DNA of 64,000 nt from NCBI GenBank assembly GCA_001874265.1, contig MPDD01000007.1:1-64000 (forward strand), written 5' to 3'. This document shows, piece after piece, positions 8,954-16,420 of the stretch; the stretch's first letter is position 1, and each line of letters opens with the position of its first letter. The notes below the pieces were generated by a model. That model was not told where the DNA came from. It ran no database searches and was given only the letters and a program-made list of their open reading frames with translations. The DNA comes from Bacteroidetes bacterium MedPE-SWsnd-G1. GTDB taxonomy: Bacteria > Bacteroidota > Bacteroidia > Flavobacteriales > Flavobacteriaceae. The position numbers were made by a program, and so were the translations under genes.

Positions 8954-9997
8954 TTATTTTCTCTTTGAAACTTTTAACACATTTTGAGTTAACTCCTTAA
9001 AATTGACTCTATTTCTATGTATTTCGATAGCACTAAATAAAGCTGCTTTAAAAGAACTTTCATCTGCCATTCCCTTACCAGAAATATCAAATCCTGTCCC
9101 ATGGTCGGGTGATGTCCTTACTTTATCTAATCCCGCTGTATAATTAACTCCATTTCCAAAAGATAATGATTTAAACGGGGCCAAACCTTGATCATGATAC
9201 ATCGCTAACACTGCATCGAAATTTTTATATGCTTTCGACCCAAAAAAACCATCAGCAGCATAAGGTCCATAGACTAATTTTCCTCCATCTTGAATTTTTT
9301 CAATGGTAGGTTTAATCACTTCTTCATCTTCTTTTCCTATTACCCCATTATCACCACAATGCGGATTTAATCCTAAAAAGGCTATTTTTGGTCTTTCTAT
9401 ACCAAAATCTTGCATCAATGAATTGTATAGTACATTCACTTTTTGAGTAATCAAATCTTCTGTTATAGCAGATGAGATTTCTGAAACTGGAATATGCCCA
9501 GTTACTAAACCTACTTTTAACTCATCCGTCATTAAAATCATTAGACTGCTTCCATTTAATTCACTTTCCAAGTATTCTGTATGACCTGCAAAATGAAAAT
9601 CGTCCGATTGAATATTCTCTTTATTAATAGGAGCTGTCACCAATGTATCTACAAAACCTTCTTTCAAACTCTTCACCGCCGATTGTAGTGAAAGAAAAGA
9701 ATATTTTCCACCAATTTCATTACTATGACCAGGTGAAACCTCAACATCTTCTTTCCAAACATTTAAAACGTTAACCTTTCCATCGACAACTTGTTTTATA
9801 TCAGAAATTACCTGAATTTGAATATTAGGTGAAACTTCTTTCTTATAAAACGATACTACCTTTGACGAACCAAATAAAATCGGCGTACAAAAATCTAACA
9901 TTCGCTTGTCATTAAACGCTTTTAAAATTACTTCGATTCCAATTCCATTTATATCACCCAAAGAAATACCAACTTTTATTTTATCTGTCGCTTCCAT
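8954..9997 (-). CDS. pdxA: 4-hydroxythreonine-4-phosphate dehydrogenase
   Basis: PdxA of 347 aa, the NAD-dependent dehydrogenase of DXP-dependent pyridoxal phosphate synthesis. It shows the N-terminal VGISLGDINGIGIEVILKAF, the metal-binding FHFAGHTEYLE segment, the HDQGLAPFK motif and RTSPDHGTGFDISGKG near the end. It is transcribed divergently from ribE, 56 nt away, and TACTTTTG on the minus strand offers a -7 element in that gap. Confidence 0.95.
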   Translation of the reverse strand: MEATDKIKVGISLGDINGIGIEVILKAFNDKRMLDFCTPILFGSSKVVSFYKKEVSPNIQIQVISDIKQVVDGKVNVLNVWKEDVEVSPGHSNEIGGKYSFLSLQSAVKSLKEGFVDTLVTAPINKENIQSDDFHFAGHTEYLESELNGSSLMILMTDELKVGLVTGHIPVSEISSAITEDLITQKVNVLYNSLMQDFGIERPKIAFLGLNPHCGDNGVIGKEDEEVIKPTIEKIQDGGKLVYGPYAADGFFGSKAYKNFDAVLAMYHDQGLAPFKSLSFGNGVNYTAGLDKVRTSPDHGTGFDISGKGMADESSFKAALFSAIEIHRNRVNFKELTQNVLKVSKRK

Positions 9998-10053
9998 TCA
10001 CTCGTTTATGCTTAAATTTGAGACCTCAAAAGTAATCAATAAAATCGAGAATT

Positions 10054-10638
10054 ATGTTTACCGGAATCATCGAAACCTTTGGAATTATTAAATCTATTGA
10101 GCATGAAAATACGAACGCTCATATTACTGTAAAAAGCGAATTTACTTCAGAATTGAAAATTGACCAAAGTGTTGCCCATAACGGCGTATGCCTTACAGTT
10201 GTTTCTGTAAAGGATGACGAGTATGTTGTAACCGCAATCCAAGAAACATTAGATAAAACAAATTTGAATACTTGGGAAGTTGGAGAATTGATTAATTTGG
10301 AGCGCGGAATGCAATTAGGGAATAGACTAGATGGTCATATTGTTCAGGGTCATGTGGATCAAACCGCAACTTGTACTGGAATAGAACCAATGGATGGCAG
10401 TCACTTATTTACTTTCGAATACGATAAATCTAACGGAAACGTAACAATTGAAAAGGGGTCTATCACAATAAATGGAGTTAGCCTGACTGTTGTAAATTCT
10501 AAAAACAATTCATTTAGTGTTGCTATAATTCCTTACACCATTGAACATACAAATTTCAAGAATTTTAAAATTGGAACAATTGTAAATTTAGAATTTGATG
10601 TTATAGGAAAATATGTTGCGCGTTTAATGCAACAATAA
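10054..10638 (+). CDS. ribE: riboflavin synthase alpha subunit
   Basis: Riboflavin synthase of 194 aa, which dismutates two lumazines to riboflavin. The two internally repeated lumazine-binding barrels are visible: MFTGIIETFG... with SVAHNGVCLTV in the first half, and GSITINGVSLTVV in the second. GHIVQGHVDQTA marks the junction. A TAAATTTG element at 10013-10020 is a plausible -7 box. The gene converges with the PID-CTERM gene, leaving 2 nt between the stop codons. Confidence 0.95.
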   Translation: MFTGIIETFGIIKSIEHENTNAHITVKSEFTSELKIDQSVAHNGVCLTVVSVKDDEYVVTAIQETLDKTNLNTWEVGELINLERGMQLGNRLDGHIVQGHVDQTATCTGIEPMDGSHLFTFEYDKSNGNVTIEKGSITINGVSLTVVNSKNNSFSVAIIPYTIEHTNFKNFKIGTIVNLEFDVIGKYVARLMQQ

Positions 10639-10640
10639 AA

Positions 10641-10874
10641 TTAATCTTCCTTTTTTCGGAGTTTAGACACTCCTAACAATAATCCCGAAACTAATAAAAA
10701 AACCACACCTCCATCAATTGGAGCTAACCCTGGAGGGTTTGGTGGGTTACAAGGAGGATTCGTACAAGGTCCAGGACCACCGCCACCTGGAGGACCTTGA
10801 GCAAGACCATCTTCACTTGTCAATAAAACAAAAGTAAATACTGTAGCAATACAGTAAGACACTATCTTTTTCAT
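10641..10874 (-). CDS. short PID-CTERM-type sorted protein
   Basis: Small exported protein, 77 aa. The order is: signal peptide (about residues 1-25, ending LAQ); a Gly/Pro-rich segment with two Cys (GPGPCTNPPCNPPNPP); the tripeptide PID; a hydrophobic helix (GGVVFLLVSGLLLGVS); and a basic tail KLRKKED. This tripartite C-terminus matches what I recall as the PID-CTERM sorting signal of Bacteroidota, by analogy with PEP-CTERM/exosortase substrates. The mature part would be only about 25 residues. No sorting enzyme is encoded in the window. Confidence 0.75.
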   Translation of the reverse strand: MKKIVSYCIATVFTFVLLTSEDGLAQGPPGGGGPGPCTNPPCNPPNPPGLAPIDGGVVFLLVSGLLLGVSKLRKKED

Positions 10875-10911
10875 TCTTCTTTTAATTGGGGTTAATAGAA
10901 GTCATAATTCA

Positions 10912-10941
10912 CAAATATACATTTTATTAACCAACTAACAA
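10912..10941 (-). promoter_or_regulatory. promoter of the PID-CTERM gene
   Basis: Minus strand: TTG, 19 nt, TATATTTG. This agrees with the Bacteroidota consensus and lies 38 nt before the start codon. Confidence 0.6.
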
Positions 10942-11050
10942 CAATCTAGTGATTTAAGACAAATTTTTACCCTATTTATATTTGACAAAATTAAGTTCTC
11001 TTTTTGGTTTCAAATACGACATTACTTGTCATCTTTTGACACTAAAGTCA

Positions 11051-11094
11051 TGAAACAAAAAAGACTTGCAATCTCTTACAAGTCTTTTGTTTCA
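11051..11094 (-). terminator. terminator downstream of the CAU tRNA
   Basis: Long inverted repeat TGAAACAAAA(A)AGACTTG / CAAGTCTTTTGTTTCA just after the tRNA on the minus strand. The 414-nt interval 10875-11288 otherwise holds only the tRNA and the PID-CTERM promoter. Confidence 0.7.
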
Positions 11095-11098
11095 AATG

Positions 11099-11172
11099 TG
11101 GACCCACAAGGGCTCGAACCTTGGACCCCCTGATTATGAGTCAGGTGCTCTAACCAGCTGAGCTATGGGTCC
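11099..11172 (-). tRNA. tRNA with CAU anticodon (elongator Met or Ile2)
   Basis: Minus-strand cloverleaf of 74 nt: acceptor GGACCCA/TGGGTCC, D-arm GCTCAGCTGGTTAGAGC, anticodon stem CCTGA/TCAGG with loop CTCATAA (anticodon CAU), T-arm AGGTTCGAGCCCTT, discriminator A. CAU is shared by elongator tRNA-Met and the lysidine-modified tRNA-Ile2. It is not the initiator type, which has GGG/CCC at the base of the anticodon stem. I cannot decide between Met and Ile2 by eye. Confidence 0.9.
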
Positions 11173-11288
11173 TGAAACTGGGTGCAATATTACTATATTT
11201 TTACAATCTGTACAATATTTTGTTCATTAATAATTTCAACTTTTATGCAAATAGTAAATAATCACTACATTAGCTAAAAAGACCTATT

Positions 11289-11807
11289 ATGAATAAAAAC
11301 TTATACTTCCTACTTTTATTAATTGTTAGCTTTAGTTTATCCACTTTTAGCCAAAATAGAGGTGATAAGTTTGGAGACCATATGAGATATGGCGGTAGTG
11401 TTAATCTAGGATTTAGCAATAATTTCACCACCATTGGAGTTGCTCCAAGTGCAATTTATGATTTTTATAATGGATTCAGTACAGGTGCTAGTATTAGTTA
11501 CTATTATACCGAAAGAAAAGATACTTTTTTTGATTATAAATCAAATGTGATTGGAGGTAGTTTAATAACTATGTACAGTCCATTACCTTACATGCAGTTG
11601 TCCGCAGAATTTGAGCAATTAAATGTTAACAGAACTGAAGGAATTATTGATATAGATCCTTATTGGGTTTCTGGACTTTATTTAGGAATTGCATATTTCA
11701 CGGGGAATGTTTCTTTGGGAATAAGATATGATGTTTTATATGATGATGGACCTAGGGGCAGTATTTATGGGTCGGCAATTTCTCCTGTACTTAGAGCTTA
11801 TTTCTAA
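11289..11807 (+). CDS. putative outer membrane beta-barrel protein
   Basis: Exported protein of 172 aa with signal peptide MNKNLYFLLLLIVSFSLSTFSQ. It continues with alternating aromatic and small residues (GGSVNLGFSNNF, GASISYYYTER, LYLGIAYFTG, VSLGIRYDVLY) and ends in Phe. This is the look of a small 6-8-strand outer membrane barrel. No enzyme motif is visible. The last 17 nt overlap the convergent gene 11791-12138. Confidence 0.72.
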   Translation: MNKNLYFLLLLIVSFSLSTFSQNRGDKFGDHMRYGGSVNLGFSNNFTTIGVAPSAIYDFYNGFSTGASISYYYTERKDTFFDYKSNVIGGSLITMYSPLPYMQLSAEFEQLNVNRTEGIIDIDPYWVSGLYLGIAYFTGNVSLGIRYDVLYDDGPRGSIYGSAISPVLRAYF

Positions 11808-12138
11808 GCCAGACTTTTTGACATTCTCTTTTTAAAATTAGGGTAGAAACTTGGACCGCTAATTTTTCAATATCTGAGCCATCCATTTTTTTTATTTCCG
11901 ATTCTGAAATATCTATACGATATAATAGATTAAGATAATCGGCAAAATTTCTGTTTATCAAATTATAGATAATAGTGATCAACCTATTTTGTAATTCATT
12001 CGCTTTAACGGTTGATTCGATCTCATCAGGAATACCTAAGAATCGGAAATCCTTATTCAATTGTTCTAATAAATTAGGATACAAATTATCTGATGCAATT
12101 TTATCTATAAATTGTAGAGACGTTTCTTCCTTAGACAT
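11791..12138 (-). CDS. conserved hypothetical protein next to polyprenyl synthetase
   Basis: Soluble, mostly helical protein of 115 aa without signal peptide or membrane segment and without a motif I recognise. Its ATG overlaps the last 8 nt of the polyprenyl synthetase gene, so translation is probably coupled. I recall a small protein of this kind accompanying this synthetase in other Flavobacteriaceae, but the function is unknown. Confidence 0.7.
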   Translation of the reverse strand: MSKEETSLQFIDKIASDNLYPNLLEQLNKDFRFLGIPDEIESTVKANELQNRLITIIYNLINRNFADYLNLLYRIDISESEIKKMDGSDIEKLAVQVSTLILKRECQKVWLRNKL

Positions 12139-13099
12139 TTCTTTCCATCAAGTTTTGACCAAACTGTTTCAAAAACTCCTTCTTTTCAGGCGCGATATCA
12201 ATCTGTTTCAAATTTTCAAATGCCAAATGTGTGTAGTTTTTAATCTCTTCTAAAGTCGCTTTCGAAGCACCTGAAGATTCAAAAATACGCATAACTTGAT
12301 CAATTTTGTTACTGTTCTCTTTCAACTTTGAACAATACAATTCTTTCAAAATAAGTTTATCTGAATTTTCGGCATTCATTAAAGCTGTTAAATACAAAAA
12401 TGTTTTTTTATTCTCAATGATATCGCCTCCGACTTGTTTTCCAAAAGTTTCTGGATTTCCGAAAGTATCAAGGTAATCATCTTGTAATTGAAAAGCGATA
12501 CCTAAATTAAGTCCAAACTCATACACTTTTCGAGCATTTTCACTATCTGCATTGGCTATAATGGCACCAAACTGCATAGCACAGGCTATTAAAACAGATG
12601 TCTTTAAAGAAATCATTTTAATATACTCCTCAATAGTTACGTCATTTCGAGTTTCAAAATCAACATCTAATTGCTGACCTTCACAAACCTCAAGAGCCGT
12701 TTTACTAAACAACAGCATTAATTGCTTAAATGTCTTAGGCTCATATTTATCAAAGCATTGATACGCCATAATCATCATGGCATCACCAGAAAGAATACCC
12801 GTGTTTACATCCCATTTTTCATGCACCGTTGCATTTCCTCTACGTAACGGAGCATCATCCATAATATCATCATGAATCAAGGTGAAATTATGAAAAACCT
12901 CAACCGCAAGTGCAGCATCCATTGCCTTTACATAATCTTCACCAAAAGAATCTGCAATCATTAGGGTTAATAAAGGTCTAATCTTTTTTCCTCCCAATCC
13001 CAATATATAGGTAATAGGGTCGTACAAATTCTTAGGCTCTTTACTTTTAATTTTTGTCTCTAAAAACTGTAAGAAATCTAACTTTAATTCGGCTATCAC
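12131..13099 (-). CDS. polyprenyl (trans-isoprenyl) diphosphate synthase
   Basis: Polyprenyl synthetase family enzyme, 322 aa, condensing isopentenyl diphosphate with allylic diphosphates. Both Asp-rich motifs are present: HDDIMDDAPLRRG near residue 80 and QLQDDYLDTFG near residue 207. Chain length (C15, C20 or longer) is set by residues before the first motif and cannot be named safely. The start appears to be GTG (MIAELKLDF); no good ATG lies nearby. The product could feed quinone or carotenoid synthesis. Confidence 0.92.
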   Translation of the reverse strand: MIAELKLDFLQFLETKIKSKEPKNLYDPITYILGLGGKKIRPLLTLMIADSFGEDYVKAMDAALAVEVFHNFTLIHDDIMDDAPLRRGNATVHEKWDVNTGILSGDAMMIMAYQCFDKYEPKTFKQLMLLFSKTALEVCEGQQLDVDFETRNDVTIEEYIKMISLKTSVLIACAMQFGAIIANADSENARKVYEFGLNLGIAFQLQDDYLDTFGNPETFGKQVGGDIIENKKTFLYLTALMNAENSDKLILKELYCSKLKENSNKIDQVMRIFESSGASKATLEEIKNYTHLAFENLKQIDIAPEKKEFLKQFGQNLMERNV

Positions 13100-13162
13100 A
13101 ATATTATTTTTTTGTAAAAATACTTCTTGACATAATATTAATGTTAAAAAATTGTAAAAACT

Positions 13163-13194
13163 TTGGAAACTTTTTGTGTGTTAAAAGTTTCCAA
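13163..13194. promoter_or_regulatory. 12-bp-arm palindrome, probable TetR operator
   Basis: TTGGAAACTTTT, 8-nt spacer, AAAAGTTTCCAA: a perfect inverted repeat upstream of the TetR gene. It covers the -33 element and most of the promoter spacer, as expected for autorepression. Confidence 0.75.
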
Positions 13195-13204
13195 GTTACA
13201 TTTG
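13173..13204 (+). promoter_or_regulatory. promoter of the tetR-tolC-RND operon
   Basis: TTTG (13173-13176), 20-nt spacer, TACATTTG (13197-13204): a full match to the Bacteroidota promoter pattern, 19 nt before the ATG. The -33 box lies inside the palindrome at 13163-13194. Confidence 0.75.
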
Positions 13205-13223
13205 CCTCGTTATTTAACAACAC

Positions 13224-13829
13224 ATGAAAGAAAAAATTTTAGAAAAAGCCGGTGAGTTATTTATAAAATATGGCTTTAAAAGTGTTACTATGGATGAGAT
13301 TGCCGATCAAATGGGAATCTCTAAAAAAACCATTTACACGCATTTTAAAAACAAAACATTACTTGTTAAGGAAACAGTGATGTCTTTTTTTGATATGATT
13401 GCACACGGTATTGATTGTATTTGCGAAACTCAAAAAGACCCTATCGAAGAGCTGTTTGCAATTAAAAATTATACCCATGAAAATTTAAAAGATGAATCCT
13501 GTTCATCTCATTACCAATTACAAAAATATTACCCCGCAATTTTTCAAACACTAAAAACAAGACAATTAGAATTGATGAAAAGTTGTGTGAAAGATAATTT
13601 AGAAAGAGGAATAGCATTAGGACTATTTAGAGATGATTTAGATATCGATTTTATTGCACGAATATACTTTACTGGAGTTGTCGGAATTAAAGACGAAGAA
13701 ACATTTTCTCCAGAAGAATTTAATTATCAATATTTATCAAGCACCTATTTAAACTATCATATCCGTGCAATTGCTACAGAAAAAGGAAAACTAAAACTAG
13801 AAAAACTATTATTGAAAAATGAAAACTAA
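13224..13829 (+). CDS. TetR/AcrR family regulator of the efflux operon
   Basis: TetR family repressor of 201 aa. The helix-turn-helix is in FKSVTMDEIADQMGISKKTIYTHFKNK at about residues 19-45; the rest is the helical ligand-binding domain. It is the first gene of a four-gene plus-strand operon with tolC, a membrane-fusion protein and an RND permease, and its stop overlaps the tolC start by 11 nt. A 12-bp-arm palindrome over its own promoter suggests autoregulation and ligand-induced release of the operon. Confidence 0.92.
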   Translation: MKEKILEKAGELFIKYGFKSVTMDEIADQMGISKKTIYTHFKNKTLLVKETVMSFFDMIAHGIDCICETQKDPIEELFAIKNYTHENLKDESCSSHYQLQKYYPAIFQTLKTRQLELMKSCVKDNLERGIALGLFRDDLDIDFIARIYFTGVVGIKDEETFSPEEFNYQYLSSTYLNYHIRAIATEKGKLKLEKLLLKNEN

Positions 13830-15225
13830 ACTATTACTACTAATCACCTTATTATCCGTTACCCTTTATGGCCAAGACGTTGAAAAAACAACGTTTAGTC
13901 TAAATGAAGCCGTTGCCTATGGAATGGAAAATGCTTATGAAATTGACTATGCAAATAAGGATGTAGAAATCGCCGAACAAAGAGTACGTGAAACTACAGC
14001 AATAGGGCTACCACAAGTTAATGGAGCTGTAGATTATCAAAATTATTTAAAACAACCAGTATCTTTATTGCCAGCAGCTGCCTTTGACCCATACAATCAA
14101 ATTAGAGATTTAGATGACTATTACCAAGTAACACCTGTTCCTGGCAACCCAGTACCAGGAGCCCCTGAAGGATTTATTCCGATTAATTTTGGAACAAAAC
14201 AAAATATTTCAGCTTCCGTAATACTAAATCAACTAATATTTGATGGCTCATATTTAATTGGCTTAAAGGGTGTAAAAGTATATCTAAAACAAGGAGAAAA
14301 TGCCAAGTCAAAAACAGAATTTATTGTAAAACAAACAATAACGAATGCTTACACTTACGTGTTGCTTGTTGAAGAAAACTTGTCAATTCTAGAAAAAAAC
14401 AAAACTGTTTTAGAAAGCAACTTAAATCAAACCTTAAAACTGGTAGAAAACGGTTTTAGTGAAGAGCAAGATGCACAACAACTTCAGTTAACTCTATCTG
14501 CAATTATTAATGAAATAAATAGTACAAACAGAGTAAAAGCTTCAGCATATAAACTTTTAAATCTTGGTTTAGGACTGGATATAAATACACCAATTACTTT
14601 GACTGAAACGTTGGAATCTTTATTAGTCTCAAATCTAAATTTAGGTTTAACTTCTCAAGATTTTGATATTACCAACCATATTGATTACCAAATTGCGAAT
14701 ACGAACAAAGAATCATCAGAATTACTTATGCGATTTGAAAAAAGCAAGTACCTACCCTCTTTGAACGGATTTGTAAATGTAGGAACCGCCGCTAACAATG
14801 ATCAGTTCCAGTTTTTTAATAACGACCAAAAATGGTTTGCTTCTTCTGTACTTGGCGTAAATTTATCTGTCCCTATTTTTAGCAGTTTTAGTAGAGATGC
14901 AAAAACGCAACAGGCTAAAATAGATTTATTAAAAGCAGAAACGCAATTAACGGAAACAGAACAACGCTTAACGGTAGAACTACAAGATGCGCGAAATGAT
15001 TATCAATTTGCCGTTGAAAGTTATAATATCTCTAAAGATAATATGGCATTGGCCGAGAGCATTGAAAGCAAGGAAAATACCAAATTTTTTGAGGGCGTCT
15101 CAACAAGTTTCGACTTAAGTAACGCTCAAAACCAATTGTATTCTAGACAAAGAGAATACTTAGAATCTATACTCTATTTAATAAATTCTAGAGTAACCTT
15201 AGAAAACGCATTAAACATAAAATAA
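13819..15225 (+). CDS. TolC family outer membrane efflux protein
   Basis: Outer membrane channel of an RND tripartite pump, 468 aa. It has a signal peptide (MKTKLLLLITLLSVTLYGQ) and the two long helical repeats typical of TolC/OEP proteins, for example RVRETTAIGLPQVNGAV near residue 55 and the closing segments TEQRLTVELQDARNDY and SNAQNQLYSRQREYLES. It overlaps tetR by 11 nt and is followed by the adaptor gene. Confidence 0.93.
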   Translation: MKTKLLLLITLLSVTLYGQDVEKTTFSLNEAVAYGMENAYEIDYANKDVEIAEQRVRETTAIGLPQVNGAVDYQNYLKQPVSLLPAAAFDPYNQIRDLDDYYQVTPVPGNPVPGAPEGFIPINFGTKQNISASVILNQLIFDGSYLIGLKGVKVYLKQGENAKSKTEFIVKQTITNAYTYVLLVEENLSILEKNKTVLESNLNQTLKLVENGFSEEQDAQQLQLTLSAIINEINSTNRVKASAYKLLNLGLGLDINTPITLTETLESLLVSNLNLGLTSQDFDITNHIDYQIANTNKESSELLMRFEKSKYLPSLNGFVNVGTAANNDQFQFFNNDQKWFASSVLGVNLSVPIFSSFSRDAKTQQAKIDLLKAETQLTETEQRLTVELQDARNDYQFAVESYNISKDNMALAESIESKENTKFFEGVSTSFDLSNAQNQLYSRQREYLESILYLINSRVTLENALNIK

Positions 15226-15245
15226 AACTACTAAATAACTTGAAA

Positions 15246-16412
15246 ATGAAAAATATACTAACTATCGCAATCTTATCACTTTTGATAATTTCATGTGGCC
15301 AAAACGCATCAAATTCTATTGATGAAATAGTTGCAGAAAGTAATCCTGAAGCACTTAAAACCAAGCGAAATGAATTGAAAAAAATTCAGCAACAAAATGC
15401 AACCGATCTTAAAAAAATAGAAGATGAATTAGCTAAACATAGTGCTGATGCTAAAAACCCATTAGTAACTTCTTTTACTACAGCAACAGTAGAATTTAAG
15501 CATCATCTAGAAATTCAAGGGAACGTTGTTACCAAACAAAATATTCTAATTTTTCCAGAACATGCCGGGCTTTTGACAAATGTATATGTTAAAGAAGGAC
15601 AGAAAGTTATACGAGGTCAAGAATTGGCAAAAATAGATGATGGCGGTCTTAGTCAACAATTACTTCAATTAGAAGCGCAAACGGCTTTAGCAAAAACTAC
15701 CTACGAACGTCAAAAAAGACTTTGGGAACAAAAAATCGGTTCTGAAATCCAATACTTACAGGCTGAAACTTCTTATACAGCCCAAAAGAATGCTACCGAA
15801 CAAATGAAAGTTATGCTTTCTAAAACCATCGTAAGAGCTCCATTCTCTGGAGTAATTGATGATGTCTTAACGGAACAAGGAACTGTCGTTGCTCCTGGTC
15901 AATCTCAATTAATGCGTATTGTAAATTTAGACAACATGTATATTGAAGCAGAAGTTCCAGAAAACAACTTACGAAATATTAAAAAAGGGAAATCGGTTGA
16001 AGTTTTCTTCCCTGTTTTAGGAAAGACAATTCTCACAAAAGTGAGACAGGTTGGTAACTATATCAATCCAAGTAATAGGTCTTTTAAAATCGAAATCGGT
16101 ATTCCGAATAAAGATGGAGAAATTAAGCCTAATCTTACAAGTCGCTTAAAAATTAACGATTACACCAATGAAAATGCCATTTTAATTCCTCAAAGCATTA
16201 TAACTGAAAATGCTAATGGCGAACAATATGTATATACCATTACAGATAAAAACGGAGATAAAGGAACTGCTAAAAGAGAGATTATCGAAACTGGTAAAAC
16301 CCAAGGAGATTTTATTGAAGTGCTAAGCGGAATTAAGGTTGGTGATGAAATAATTGAAGAAGGAGCGAGAAATGTGAACGAGGGGCAAATTGTAAAGGTG
16401 CTGACTAAATAA
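15246..16412 (+). CDS. RND efflux periplasmic adaptor (membrane fusion) lipoprotein
   Basis: HlyD/AcrA-type adaptor, 388 aa. The signal ends in a lipobox (LLIISCGQ), so the protein is lipid-anchored. A coiled-coil stretch (KTKRNELKKIQQQNATDLKKIE) precedes the lipoyl half-motif (VYVKEGQKVIRGQELAKI). The second half (IVRAPFSGVIDDVLTEQGTVV) and the beta-barrel domain follow. The ORF track begins at a TTG two codons earlier; the ATG at 15246 is the better start. It links the TolC protein before it and the permease after it. Confidence 0.93.
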   Translation: MKNILTIAILSLLIISCGQNASNSIDEIVAESNPEALKTKRNELKKIQQQNATDLKKIEDELAKHSADAKNPLVTSFTTATVEFKHHLEIQGNVVTKQNILIFPEHAGLLTNVYVKEGQKVIRGQELAKIDDGGLSQQLLQLEAQTALAKTTYERQKRLWEQKIGSEIQYLQAETSYTAQKNATEQMKVMLSKTIVRAPFSGVIDDVLTEQGTVVAPGQSQLMRIVNLDNMYIEAEVPENNLRNIKKGKSVEVFFPVLGKTILTKVRQVGNYINPSNRSFKIEIGIPNKDGEIKPNLTSRLKINDYTNENAILIPQSIITENANGEQYVYTITDKNGDKGTAKREIIETGKTQGDFIEVLSGIKVGDEIIEEGARNVNEGQIVKVLTK

Positions 16413-16420
16413 AAACTGCT

